This document shows positions 8,252 through 17,026 of a stretch of 64,000 nt of DNA, piece by piece. The stretch's first letter is position 1, and the number at the start of each line of letters is the position of its first letter. Below the pieces are notes generated by a model that was given only the letters and a program-made list of their open reading frames with translations, was not told where the DNA came from and did not search any database. A program made the translations under genes and the position numbers. The DNA is taken from NCBI GenBank assembly GCA_958403385.1, contig CATXXC010000010.1, positions 1-64,000 on the forward strand. Reading direction: 5' to 3'. The stretch is from an uncultured Collinsella sp. GTDB taxonomy: Bacteria > Actinomycetota > Coriobacteriia > Coriobacteriales > Coriobacteriaceae.

Positions 8252-9099
8252 TACTTTGCTGGGGAAACCGGCACCGTGATCTGCGTCACGTAGGTTGTGG
8301 GGTCGTCGCTGATGATGTCGTCGATCAGGGCGATCTCGCGCGAAGTCCCGGCAGGCGCCAGGTTGTGCTCGCGCATATAGCCGAGCAACTGCTCATAGCG
8401 CGGGGCTGCTTGCCCGTGCGTGCCGCGGAAGCTTATGGTCAGGCACCGCGCGGCGGGCCGCGTCTCGACGTCGCCCAAGTACTCATCGGTGTCATCGAGC
8501 AGCAGAAAGACTTCGTCGTAGCCGTCAAAGTCGCCGGCGGTCAGGCGCTCGGCGCTAATCCCAACGCCTAAGTTGCCCAGGAAGACAAAGGTCTCGTGCT
8601 GACCCTTCTGCAGTTGACGAATTTGCCACTCCAGCGCATAGGCGTCGGTAGGGTTGACGCGTTCGCGCAACACGGCGCAGCGAAGCTCGGGCGCATCGAT
8701 TGTGCAAATGCTATCGAGCTCGGTGTTCAAAGCATCGTGAAGTAGGGCAAGCCGGTTATCGATTTTGCGCGACACGCGCTCGAGCTCGCGGCGCTTGCGC
8801 TCGATGAGCTCCTGCTGCTGAGCTAGCTGCCGCTGCATAAGGTTCACATCGCGCGTGGTCACAAACTCACGGATTTGCGCGAGCGGCAAGTCGAGAACAC
8901 GCAGGTGGCTGATGGTGTTGAGGGTGGAGAGCTGCCGCGATCCGTAGTAGCGGTACCCGCTTGCCGGATCGATGTACGCCGGGTCCAGCAAGCCCATCTG
9001 CTCGTAATGACGTAGCGTCCCAACGCTCAGGTTAAACAGGCGCGCCACCTCGCCAATGCGGAGCAGGCCCTCAGTATGTTCACTTGGCGTGTCGGTCAC
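8251..9099 (-). CDS. MerR-family regulator with GyrI-like ligand domain
   Basis: A 282-residue regulator. The N-terminal MerR winged HTH is RIGEVARLFNLSVGTLRHYE with the typical SGYRYYGSRQL, followed by a long coiled-coil helix (about 80-120, QRQLAQQQELIERKRRELER). The C-terminal half (about 130-282) resembles the AraC/GyrI effector-binding fold found in BmrR, which senses cationic drugs. Start is GTG at 9099 behind AAAGGAG. It lies 54 bp downstream of a MATE exporter gene on the same strand. The promoter before the exporter has the hallmark MerR geometry, so the pair is likely a drug-sensing, self-inducing efflux operon. Confidence 0.92.
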   Translation of the reverse strand: MTDTPSEHTEGLLRIGEVARLFNLSVGTLRHYEQMGLLDPAYIDPASGYRYYGSRQLSTLNTISHLRVLDLPLAQIREFVTTRDVNLMQRQLAQQQELIERKRRELERVSRKIDNRLALLHDALNTELDSICTIDAPELRCAVLRERVNPTDAYALEWQIRQLQKGQHETFVFLGNLGVGISAERLTAGDFDGYDEVFLLLDDTDEYLGDVETRPAARCLTISFRGTHGQAAPRYEQLLGYMREHNLAPAGTSREIALIDDIISDDPTTYVTQITVPVSPAK

Positions 9100-9153
9100 A
9101 GGACCGCTCCTTTCAATAGGGTCGGGGAGGGGCGCCAGACTCGCGTCGCCCCG

Positions 9154-10500
9154 CTACGCCACCAACTTGTCAAAAGCTCCGCGGCGGTTGAGCACGGTAA
9201 ACGCGACAACACAGATGACTGCCGACAAAATCGATCCGCACGGCGAGGCGATACCCATGGGAAACAACGTGTCGGAATAGGCGTTCGACAGCAGCCAGGC
9301 GCCGGGCACGCGAATGAGTGCCACGGCCAGCACGTTGTGCGCAAAGCCGATGTAGCTCTTGCCATACGCAGCGAAAAAGCCGCTAAAGCAAATGTGGATG
9401 CCGGCAAAGATTGCGTCGAAAATGTAGCTGTGCATATAGCCGGTACCGGCCGCGACCACCGCAGGGTCCTTGGCAAAAAAGCCAATAAACGCCGGCGCCA
9501 CCAGCCACATCAGCACCGTGATCAGGCAGCCGTACACCACCGAGATCGTCATAGCGCCCTTGAGCACCTGACGTGCACGATCGCCCTTGCCCGCGCCGGC
9601 GTTTTGCGCCGTGAGCGCGCTGACGGTGGCACCCATGGAGCTCGGCACAATGAACAAAAAGCTGATCATCTTTTCGACCAGGCCCACGGCGGCGGCGTCG
9701 ACCAGGCCGCGATGGTTGGCGATGACGGTGATAAACATAAACGCCACCTGGATGCAGCCGTCCTGTACTGCCACGGGCACGCCGATTTTAAGAATGCTGC
9801 TGAGCACCTCGGGCTGGGGACGCAGGTCGCTGCGCTTAACATGGATGTTCGTGCGACGGCTCTTGAGCCACACGAGCGCGAGGGCAACGCTTGCCGTCTG
9901 GGCGGTTACCGTGCCGAGCGCCGCGCCCACGGGGCCGAGCCCCATGTGGCCGATAAACAGAAAATCGAGCGCGATGTTAATGATGCATGCCACGCCGATC
10001 ACGTACATGGGCGAGCGCGAATCGCCCAGGCCGCGAAAGATGGCCGAGAGAATGTTGTATGCGGCAATAAACGGAATGCCGACAAAGCAGATACGCAGGT
10101 AGGCGGCGGTGCCTTCGACCGCCTCGGGCGGCGTGCCAATGAGCGCCACAACCTGCGGGCATAGTGCAAACAAGATGACAGCCAGTACCACCGAGACGCC
10201 CATAAACAGCGTGATGGTATTGCCGATGGCGGTCTCGGCGCGGTCGAAGCGGCGCGAGCCCACGGCATGGCCGACGATGACCGTCGTTCCCATGGCCAGG
10301 CCCACGAGCGTCACGGTAATGATATAGAGCGTCTGCGCGCCATTACCCACGGCGGTGATGCCGGCGGCGCCGCTAAACTGCCCCATCATGTACAGGTCGG
10401 CCATGCCGTAGAGCATCTGCAAAAAGTACGAGAGCATATAAGGCAGGGCAAAGACCGCGATGGTCTTAAGGACATTGCCGCGTGTGAGGTCGTGTTCCAT
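9154..10500 (-). CDS. MATE-family multidrug exporter
   Basis: A 448-residue protein with about twelve hydrophobic segments and MatE repeat features (FALPYMLSYFLQMLYGMADL, MGTTVIVGHAVGSRRFDRAE in the first half; VPSSMGATVSALTAQNAGAG in the second). MATE proteins expel drugs or metabolites using Na+ or H+ gradients. It is the first gene of a two-gene operon with the MerR regulator, and its promoter carries the MerR-type operator. Substrates cannot be read from the sequence. Confidence 0.93.
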   Translation of the reverse strand: MEHDLTRGNVLKTIAVFALPYMLSYFLQMLYGMADLYMMGQFSGAAGITAVGNGAQTLYIITVTLVGLAMGTTVIVGHAVGSRRFDRAETAIGNTITLFMGVSVVLAVILFALCPQVVALIGTPPEAVEGTAAYLRICFVGIPFIAAYNILSAIFRGLGDSRSPMYVIGVACIINIALDFLFIGHMGLGPVGAALGTVTAQTASVALALVWLKSRRTNIHVKRSDLRPQPEVLSSILKIGVPVAVQDGCIQVAFMFITVIANHRGLVDAAAVGLVEKMISFLFIVPSSMGATVSALTAQNAGAGKGDRARQVLKGAMTISVVYGCLITVLMWLVAPAFIGFFAKDPAVVAAGTGYMHSYIFDAIFAGIHICFSGFFAAYGKSYIGFAHNVLAVALIRVPGAWLLSNAYSDTLFPMGIASPCGSILSAVICVVAFTVLNRRGAFDKLVA

Positions 10501-10540
10501 GAGCGGGGCTTTCTGGCTGGGTTCGTTTAGCTACCAGTGT

Positions 10541-10571
10541 AGTGAAAACCCTACAACGATTGTAGAGTCAA
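10541..10571 (-). promoter_or_regulatory. MerR-type promoter with 19-bp spacer and central dyad
   Basis: On the minus strand: -35 TTGACT (10571-10566), a 19-bp spacer containing the perfect dyad CTACAA-tcg-TTGTAG (10565-10551), then -10 TTCACT (10546-10541). The over-long spacer with a central palindrome is how MerR-family activators hold and untwist their promoters. It faces the MATE-MerR operon. Confidence 0.8.
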
Positions 10572-10690
10572 GGTTTGCGTTGGCAGTGGGGTGAAAAAAA
10601 TCGCGCGCACCATTATTCCGAGTGAATATGGACACACGTCACGAGAACTCGTCGCCGTCGCTAACCTTGCAGAAAACGATTTCGGAATAC

Positions 10691-10718
10691 TTGACACCAT
10701 TATTCGGCGCGCAATAAT
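10691..10718 (+). promoter_or_regulatory. Sigma-70-type promoter for the ABC exporter operon
   Basis: A perfect -35 TTGACA (10691-10696), 16-bp spacer, then AATAAT (10713-10718), 42 bp before the GTG start. CACCATTATTC occurs inside the spacer region and again about 85 bp upstream, a possible regulator site. Confidence 0.7.
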
Positions 10719-10759
10719 ACGTGCGTTTGCGAACAACGTTTGATGGGGGTTGAACCTGC

Positions 10760-12589
10760 GTGCGCAATCTCAAAATACTGTTTTCCTATCTAGGGGCATA
10801 CCGTCGCGATGCCATCCTCGGCGTGTTCTTTGTGTCGGTCGAGACGGTGCTCGAGCTGTTTATCCCGGTCATCATGGCCAACATCATCGATGTGGTCGTG
10901 CCTGCGGGTGATATCAACTACATGCTGCTGCAGGGCGCGTACATGTTGGTGTGCGCTGCGCTTTCGCTGGTACTGGGCTTGGGTTATGCCCGCACGTCCG
11001 CCCGCGTTGCCTCGGGCCTAGGCACTAACCTGCGCGAGGCCGAGTACAAAAAGATTCAGACGCTCGCTTTTGGTAACCTGGACAACTACGACGCCAGCTC
11101 GCTCGTCACCCGCATGACCACGGACATCACCGTTATCCAAAATGCTGTGGGCAACGGCTTTCGCCCTATGGTGCGCGGCCCGGTGACGCTTATCGTCGGC
11201 CTTATCTACGCGCTGATGCTGTCGCGCCCGCTCGCCACCGTCTTTGCGATCATCTTGCCCGTGCTGGCAATCGTACTGGGCGTCATCACCTATCGCGTCA
11301 GTCCGCTCTACCGCCAACTCCAGACCTCGATGGACCACCTCAACGGCGTGGTACAGGAAGACCTCACCGCCGTGCGTGCCGTCAAGGCCTACGTTCGTAC
11401 CGAGCACGAGGAGGCCAAGTTCGACGCAGTCAATACCGAGCTTGCGCGCACTGCGACAAAGACCTTTGGCAGCGCGGTGCTCAACCTGCCGGTGTTTCAG
11501 CTGTCGATGTACGTGGCTGCGCTCTCCATCCTGTGGATTGGCGGCCGCATGATTCTCGCCGGCAAGCTGGGCGTGGGCTCGCTCACGGGCTTTATGAGCT
11601 ACGTGCTGCTGATCATGAATTCGCTCATGATGATTTCTAACGTGTTTTTGCTGCTCACGCGCGCTCTTACGAGTGTGGGCCGTATCGCCGAGGTGCTCGA
11701 TGAGGAACCCTTTATCGCCAACCCCGCGGGAGATCTCGCGACTGCGGCGCCAGCGGACGGCAGTATCGAATTTCGCGACGTTTCCTTTAAATACCGCGCG
11801 GATGCAGCCGAGGATGTGCTCGAGCATATCGACCTTCGCATCGAGAGCGGCTCGACGGTGGGCATCCTCGGCGGCACGGGCTCGGGCAAGAGCTCGCTTG
11901 CGCAGCTGATTGCGCGCCTGTACGACGCCACCGAAGGCGCCGTGCTTGTGGGCGGGCGCGACGTGCGCGACTACGATCTCGCGACTCTACGCGACGCCGT
12001 GGGCATTGTGCTGCAAAAGAATGTGCTGTTTACGGGTACCGTGCGCGAGAACCTGCAGTGGGGCAATCCGCAGGCGTCGGACGATGAGCTCCTCGCGGCT
12101 TGCCGCGCGGCGTGCGTGGACGAGTTCCTTGATCGCATCGGCGGGCTGGACGGCGAGTTGGGCCAAGGCGGCGCCGGTGTCTCGGGTGGCCAGAAGCAAC
12201 GTCTGTGCATCGCGCGCACGCTGCTCAAGCATCCGCGCGTGCTCATTTTTGATGACTCCACCAGCGCGGTCGATATGGCGACCGACGCAAAGATTCGCGA
12301 GCACATCGCTCGGATTCCCGATGCGACCGTGCTCATCATCGCCCAGCGCATCGCGAGTGTCATGGATGCCGATCGCATTGTGGTATTGGACGACGGTCGT
12401 GTCCACGGCGTGGGCACGCACGAGGAACTGCTAGCGGGCGACAACATATACCAGGAGATTTATGCCTCGCAGATGGAGTTTTCGAGGAACGCGGACGCCG
12501 GCGATGGCAACGACGGTGGCTGCGCGAATGATCCATTTTCCTCCGTCGCATGCGGATCGCCCTTGGAAGGGGGTGAGCGCCATGCCTAA
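10760..12589 (+). CDS. ABC exporter half-transporter with degenerate ATP site
   Basis: A 609-residue type IV ABC exporter subunit: six membrane helices (about 15-300), then an ATPase domain with Walker A GGTGSGKSS and signature VSGGQKQR. Walker B reads VLIFDDSTSAVD, with Asp in place of the catalytic Glu, and the switch His is replaced by Gln (IIAQRIAS). These changes mark the degenerate site of heterodimeric exporters such as TM287 and BmrC. Start is GTG at 10760 behind GGGGG. The gene overlaps the next ABC gene by 8 nt, so the two are probably translated together and form one heterodimer. The substrate is unknown; drugs or lipids are likely. Confidence 0.93.
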   Translation: MRNLKILFSYLGAYRRDAILGVFFVSVETVLELFIPVIMANIIDVVVPAGDINYMLLQGAYMLVCAALSLVLGLGYARTSARVASGLGTNLREAEYKKIQTLAFGNLDNYDASSLVTRMTTDITVIQNAVGNGFRPMVRGPVTLIVGLIYALMLSRPLATVFAIILPVLAIVLGVITYRVSPLYRQLQTSMDHLNGVVQEDLTAVRAVKAYVRTEHEEAKFDAVNTELARTATKTFGSAVLNLPVFQLSMYVAALSILWIGGRMILAGKLGVGSLTGFMSYVLLIMNSLMMISNVFLLLTRALTSVGRIAEVLDEEPFIANPAGDLATAAPADGSIEFRDVSFKYRADAAEDVLEHIDLRIESGSTVGILGGTGSGKSSLAQLIARLYDATEGAVLVGGRDVRDYDLATLRDAVGIVLQKNVLFTGTVRENLQWGNPQASDDELLAACRAACVDEFLDRIGGLDGELGQGGAGVSGGQKQRLCIARTLLKHPRVLIFDDSTSAVDMATDAKIREHIARIPDATVLIIAQRIASVMDADRIVVLDDGRVHGVGTHEELLAGDNIYQEIYASQMEFSRNADAGDGNDGGCANDPFSSVACGSPLEGGERHA

Positions 12590-14480
12590 GACCGCAGCCC
12601 AAGCACGCCCGGCCGACCTCAAACGCACTGTGCGCCGCCTGCTCTCCTACATGGGGCATGCCAAGTTCTCGTTGCTCGCGGTGGGCGTGCTCGCCTCCGT
12701 CGCCGCCATCGCGAGCCTCGCCGGCACCTACATGGTGCGCCCCATCGTTAACGGTTTGGCTACGGGCGGGGAGGAACTGCTCGCCAAGCAGGTCATCCTG
12801 ACGGCGATCATCTACGCCGCGGGCGTGCTTTCGGCCCTGGGCTACTCGCAGATCATGGTGCGCGCGGCCCAACGCGTGGTGTCCGATATTCGCCGCGACC
12901 TGTTCGCGCACATCCAGACGCTGCCGCTCAGTTATTTTGACAGCACGCGCTCGGGCGACATCATGAGTTTTTTCACCAACGACGTCGACACCGTCTCCGA
13001 GGCGCTTAACAACAGCTTTGCCAACGTGATTCAGGCCGCCATTCAGGTTGTGGGCACCACGGCTATGATCATCATCCTTAACTGGCAGCTCACGATTATC
13101 ACACTCGTGTGCGATGCGGCCATTGTGCTGTATGCGCGCTACTCGGGCGCGCGCTCTAAGCGTTTCTTTGCTGCCCAGCAGGCATCGCTTGGCGACCTGG
13201 ACGGATATATCGAAGAAATGGTCTCGGGCCAAAAGGTCATCAAGGTCTTTAACCGTGAGGCAGCGAATGTCGCCGGCTTCACCTGCCGCAACGACGAGCT
13301 TCGCCGCACTGGTACCGCCGCCGTGAGCTATGCCAACTCCATGGTGCCCATGACCGTCGTGATTGGCTACGTCAACTATGCCATCGTCGCCGTGGCGGGC
13401 GGCATGCTCTGCATCAAGGGGCTCGCCGATGTGGGCGCACTTGCAAGCTACCTGGTCTTTGTGCGCCAGGCCGCCATGCCCATCAACCAGTTTACGCAGC
13501 TCGGCAACTTCTTGCTCAACGCGTTGGCCGGTGCCGAGCGCCTGTTTGCGGCTATGGACCTTGAGCCCGAGGTGGACGAGGGCTGCGTGGAGCTGGTGCA
13601 GACGGGCGATGCCGCGTGGGCGTGGAAAATTCCCGAGGGCCAGGGCGTGGGCGTCTACGGGCACCTGAATGACGTGGCAGCCGTTGATGAGTCGGGCCGC
13701 GCGGTGGCCGCCGACGGCACCGAGCTCACGTGCGGCTTGGTCCCGCTTGCCGGCGACGTGCGCTTCCATGCCGTGGACTTTTCCTACGTGCCGGGCGCCC
13801 GCGTGCTCACGGACCTCAACCTGTTTGCCAAGCCGGGGCAAAAGATTGCGTTTGTGGGCTCCACGGGCGCCGGCAAGACGACCATTACCAACCTCATCAA
13901 CCGCTTCTACGAGGTCGATGACGGCGAGATCACGTACGACGGCATCGACGTCAAGCACATTGCCAAGGCCAGCCTGCGCGGGTCGCTCGGCATTGTGCTG
14001 CAGGACACGCACCTGTTTAGCGGCACCATTGCGCAGAACATCCGCTTTGGCAAGCTCGACGCGACCGAAGAGGAGGTGCGCGCCGCTGCCGAGGCCGCCT
14101 GCGCCGACTCGTTTATCCGCCGCCTGCCGCGGGGCTACGACACACCGGTCACGGCCGACGGCGCCAACCTGTCGCAGGGTCAGCGTCAGCTGCTCGCCAT
14201 CGCGCGCGTGGCCGTCGCCGATCCGCCGGTGCTCATCCTGGACGAGGCCACGAGCTCCATCGACACGCGTACCGAAAAGCTCATCGAGCGCGGTATGGAT
14301 CGCATCATGCGCGGACGCACCACGTTTATGATCGCGCACCGCCTGTCCACCGTCCGCGACGCCGACGCCATCATGGTCCTCGAACACGGCCGCATCATCG
14401 AGCGCGGCACGCACGAAGAGTTGCTCGCCCAGCACGGCGAGTACTGGCAGCTGGCGCATGGCTTAAAAGAGTTGGATTAA
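12582..14480 (+). CDS. ABC exporter half-transporter, catalytically intact partner
   Basis: A 632-residue partner of the preceding gene. The membrane domain (about 30-320) contains YFDSTRSGDIMSFFTNDVD. The ATPase domain has Walker A GSTGAGKTT, signature LSQGQRQ, Walker B VLILDEATSSID and switch His in MIAHRLSTV, all intact; LSQGQ matches the TM288 type. About 60 extra residues (roughly 360-420, rich in Ala/Asp/Gly) lie between the membrane and ATPase domains. The ATG at 12582 behind GGAAGGGGG overlaps the upstream stop; the longer frame from 12462 lies inside the previous gene. It works with the degenerate partner as an ATP-driven exporter. Confidence 0.93.
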   Translation: MPKTAAQARPADLKRTVRRLLSYMGHAKFSLLAVGVLASVAAIASLAGTYMVRPIVNGLATGGEELLAKQVILTAIIYAAGVLSALGYSQIMVRAAQRVVSDIRRDLFAHIQTLPLSYFDSTRSGDIMSFFTNDVDTVSEALNNSFANVIQAAIQVVGTTAMIIILNWQLTIITLVCDAAIVLYARYSGARSKRFFAAQQASLGDLDGYIEEMVSGQKVIKVFNREAANVAGFTCRNDELRRTGTAAVSYANSMVPMTVVIGYVNYAIVAVAGGMLCIKGLADVGALASYLVFVRQAAMPINQFTQLGNFLLNALAGAERLFAAMDLEPEVDEGCVELVQTGDAAWAWKIPEGQGVGVYGHLNDVAAVDESGRAVAADGTELTCGLVPLAGDVRFHAVDFSYVPGARVLTDLNLFAKPGQKIAFVGSTGAGKTTITNLINRFYEVDDGEITYDGIDVKHIAKASLRGSLGIVLQDTHLFSGTIAQNIRFGKLDATEEEVRAAAEAACADSFIRRLPRGYDTPVTADGANLSQGQRQLLAIARVAVADPPVLILDEATSSIDTRTEKLIERGMDRIMRGRTTFMIAHRLSTVRDADAIMVLEHGRIIERGTHEELLAQHGEYWQLAHGLKELD

Positions 14481-14529
14481 CCCGTTCGAGCACGATGCTT
14501 TGACCCCTCCGTGCCTCTTACCTCGCCTC

Positions 14530-14594
14530 AAACCATCACAACATTCGACGTTTTTTGCCAAAATCGGGAAAAGCATCGAATGTTGTGATGGTTT
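14530..14594. repeat. 65-bp palindromic element, subtype A (copy 1)
   Basis: Perfect 19-bp arms AAACCATCACAACATTCGA / TCGAATGTTGTGATGGTTT around a 27-nt centre beginning CGTTTTTTGCC. It lies between the ABC operon and the nuclease-like gene; a nearly identical copy is at 15772. Confidence 0.95.
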
Positions 14595-14695
14595 TTCTGC
14601 CACTCGACCGGGTGGAATCGCTTTCTTGCGCACGAAGGTGTGCGGACCCGTGGGCAGGGGAATAAGGCTGGTTATCCGACTCCATTGGAGGGCTC

Positions 14696-15733
14696 ATGGA
14701 CCTGCCGATCGTCCTGTCCCATAAGACTGCCTGGCTGTACCACAACGTGGCGCGCCCGTCCGAGCCGCTCTCGCGAGCAAGCAGCCTATACGATGAGGAC
14801 TCGCTTGCTAGCGAGGCGGAACCGACCGCGTGCCTGCCCAAATTGGGGCTCGATGCCAAGGGACTGAGGGCTTCAGCGGCAGTTGGAATCGTTACCGACT
14901 ATCTGGTTTCGCTTGGTATTCCACGAGAAGAGCTCGATCATATCGATGCGCTCGTCAACTTCGATTTTGAGCGCTCGACGCCGGCTGGATTTAGGTGTCA
15001 CGTGTTTGGGGCGCCGGTACCTCCAGGCCATCTTATCGAGGTGGCAGAGGGCCTTCTAGTGGTTGATGAGGCCATGTGCTTTGTCCAAGCGGGCTCGTGG
15101 ATGAGTGAGCCCGAGCAGCTGGAATATGGGTATGAAATCTGCGCCCGATACCATTTGAATCATCTGTCGACAGGCGATTATATCGAGATGGGGCAGAGGT
15201 ATACCGTCGCCGATTTGATTGCTTATTGCAATGAGAACCGATCTCGTCAGGGGGCCATACGCGCGGCCGCCGTGCTCAAGCGCGTGCACGATGGCGCGCG
15301 GTCGCCCATGGAGACGGCCACCGCAATCATGGTCGTAGCAAAACGTTCCCAGGGAGGGCTGGGATACGCCAAGATCGAGCTCAACCATCGGGTCGATGTT
15401 CCCAACGAGTTCAAGTATCTCGCAAAGGCCGGGTATTTCGAAATCGACGTATATGCGCCTGCGAGCGGTACGGGGATTGAGTACAACGGCTCGGACCATC
15501 TTGATAAACAGCGCAGCGCGTCGGATGCGGAGCGTATGGCCGTGCTGAGCGCGCTGGGCTTTAGGATGATCGTCCTCACCGGGACTCAGTTTGCCCATCA
15601 ACTGCAATTGCATCGGGCGATGAATGCCATCGCGCTCGCTATGGGTCTCAAGTGCGACCGAAGCGAAGCGTTCCAGAAACGGCAGAACGATCTGCGAGAA
15701 TTCGTGATTCGGCACTGGGACGGCGGCCTTTAG
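14696..15733 (+). CDS. AbiEi/DUF559-like protein with PD-(D/E)XK nuclease-type C terminus
   Basis: A 345-residue protein. The C-terminal part (about 235-335) has YFEIDVYAP, GIEYNGSDHLDKQRSASDAE and LGFRMIVLT. These resemble the Vsr/DUF559 branch of the PD-(D/E)XK fold: Asp, then ExN, then an H..D/R run. The N-terminal two thirds have the general character of proteins annotated in Actinobacteria as AbiEi-antitoxin-like, but I see no clear winged helix. RBS GGAGG is well placed. A 65-bp palindrome of the same subtype lies on each side (14530 and 15772), so the gene may have moved as a cassette. Role unknown; DNA processing or defence is plausible. Confidence 0.65.
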   Translation: MDLPIVLSHKTAWLYHNVARPSEPLSRASSLYDEDSLASEAEPTACLPKLGLDAKGLRASAAVGIVTDYLVSLGIPREELDHIDALVNFDFERSTPAGFRCHVFGAPVPPGHLIEVAEGLLVVDEAMCFVQAGSWMSEPEQLEYGYEICARYHLNHLSTGDYIEMGQRYTVADLIAYCNENRSRQGAIRAAAVLKRVHDGARSPMETATAIMVVAKRSQGGLGYAKIELNHRVDVPNEFKYLAKAGYFEIDVYAPASGTGIEYNGSDHLDKQRSASDAERMAVLSALGFRMIVLTGTQFAHQLQLHRAMNAIALAMGLKCDRSEAFQKRQNDLREFVIRHWDGGL

Positions 15734-15771
15734 GGGCGCTTCGGTCCTACTGCGGGGTGCCGTGGGCAGGC

Positions 15772-15836
15772 AAACCATCACAACATTCGACGTTTTTTGC
15801 CAAAAACGGGAAAAGCATCGAATGTTGTGATGGTTT
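15772..15836. repeat. 65-bp palindromic element, subtype A (copy 2)
   Basis: The same 19-bp arms as copy 1; the 27-nt centre differs from copy 1 at one base. It lies 38 bp after the nuclease-like gene. Confidence 0.95.
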
Positions 15837-15966
15837 GTGCTGAGGATGGGCTTGGAAAGCCGGTCTTGCTCGAAGCGACCTGTCCTGTCGTACGGGTGTC
15901 GGCATGATTCTCTCGTGGGGTATTATGTTTTCCGAAGAATAAAACGCCGCGTGAGGGGAGGGCTGC

Positions 15967-17022
15967 GTGGGCGGGCACGTGCAACATGACGGTTTTGGCC
16001 GCGACATTAATTACCTGCGCATTGCCGTTACCGACAAGTGCAATTTCCGCTGCATTTACTGCATGCCAGCCGATGGCGTGGCGCCCCGTGCGCACGACGA
16101 GCTGCTCAGCGCCGAGGAAATCGCCCGCTTTGTGCGCCTGGTGGCGGGGGAGGGCATTCGCCGCGTGCGCCTGACGGGTGGTGAGCCGCTGGTCAGCCGC
16201 CGTATTATTCCGCTCATTCGCGACATCCGCGCGATTCCGCAGATCGAGGACATTTCGCTCACCACCAATGGCGCCCTGCTGCCCAAGCTGGCGCCGCAGC
16301 TCAAAGACGCCGGTCTTAACCGCGTCAACATCTCGCTCGACACGCTCGACCCTACGCTGTTTGGAAAGATCACGCGTCTGGGCCGGCTCGAACAGACCAT
16401 GGCTGGCATCGACGCGGCGCTGGCTTGGGGCTTTGAGCCCGTTAAGGTCAACTGCGTTGTTGTGCGCCGGCTCAACCAGGATGTGGCAGCCCTCGCGCGG
16501 CTTACGCTTGACCGCCCCATCCACCTGCGCTTTATCGAATACATGCCCATCGGCGACGAACACACGAGCTCGCATTGTTCCGTAGACCCTCACGCGCCCG
16601 CGCTCAATCCCGAGCTGTGGGACGCGAGTGATACCGTGCCGAGTGACGAGCTGCGGGCGCGCATCAATGCCGGGGTCGCCGCGACGGGGCTGGGCGAGCT
16701 TGAACCGCTCGACATCAACGACGCTCCTGCCGGCGCGGGCCCCGCGCGCTATTGGCGCTTTCCGGGCGCGGCGGGAACGGTCGGCTTTATCAGCGCCATG
16801 TCCAATCATTTTTGCGCGAGCTGCAACCGTCTGCGCCTGACGGCCGACGGTAACGTGCGTCCGTGCCTGTTCAGCGATGCCGAGTATTCGGTGCGCGAGG
16901 CGCTGCGCCGTGGTGATGATATGCAGGTGCTTTCGATTTGGCGCGATGCCGTGGCCCACAAACCGCAGGAACACGCGATAATTGAGGGCACGCAACGATT
17001 TATGTCCCAAATCGGAGGATGA
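15967..17022 (+). CDS. moaA: GTP 3',8-cyclase MoaA
   Basis: A 351-residue radical SAM enzyme of molybdenum-cofactor synthesis that converts GTP to 3',8-cyclo-GTP. The SAM cluster motif is CNFRCIYC near residue 19. TGGEPLV and the second Fe-S motif CASCNRLRLTADGNVRPC near the C terminus are present, but the family's terminal GG is preceded by Ile (IGG). Start is GTG at 15967 behind GGGGAGGG. The moaC-mobB fusion follows after 4 nt, so the two form an operon. Confidence 0.95.
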   Translation: MGGHVQHDGFGRDINYLRIAVTDKCNFRCIYCMPADGVAPRAHDELLSAEEIARFVRLVAGEGIRRVRLTGGEPLVSRRIIPLIRDIRAIPQIEDISLTTNGALLPKLAPQLKDAGLNRVNISLDTLDPTLFGKITRLGRLEQTMAGIDAALAWGFEPVKVNCVVVRRLNQDVAALARLTLDRPIHLRFIEYMPIGDEHTSSHCSVDPHAPALNPELWDASDTVPSDELRARINAGVAATGLGELEPLDINDAPAGAGPARYWRFPGAAGTVGFISAMSNHFCASCNRLRLTADGNVRPCLFSDAEYSVREALRRGDDMQVLSIWRDAVAHKPQEHAIIEGTQRFMSQIGG

Positions 17023-17026
17023 TCAT

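Noticed and set aside
10551..10736. A 61-codon minus-strand frame before the MATE gene
   Set aside because: It covers the MerR operator and the ABC promoter; no ribosome site.
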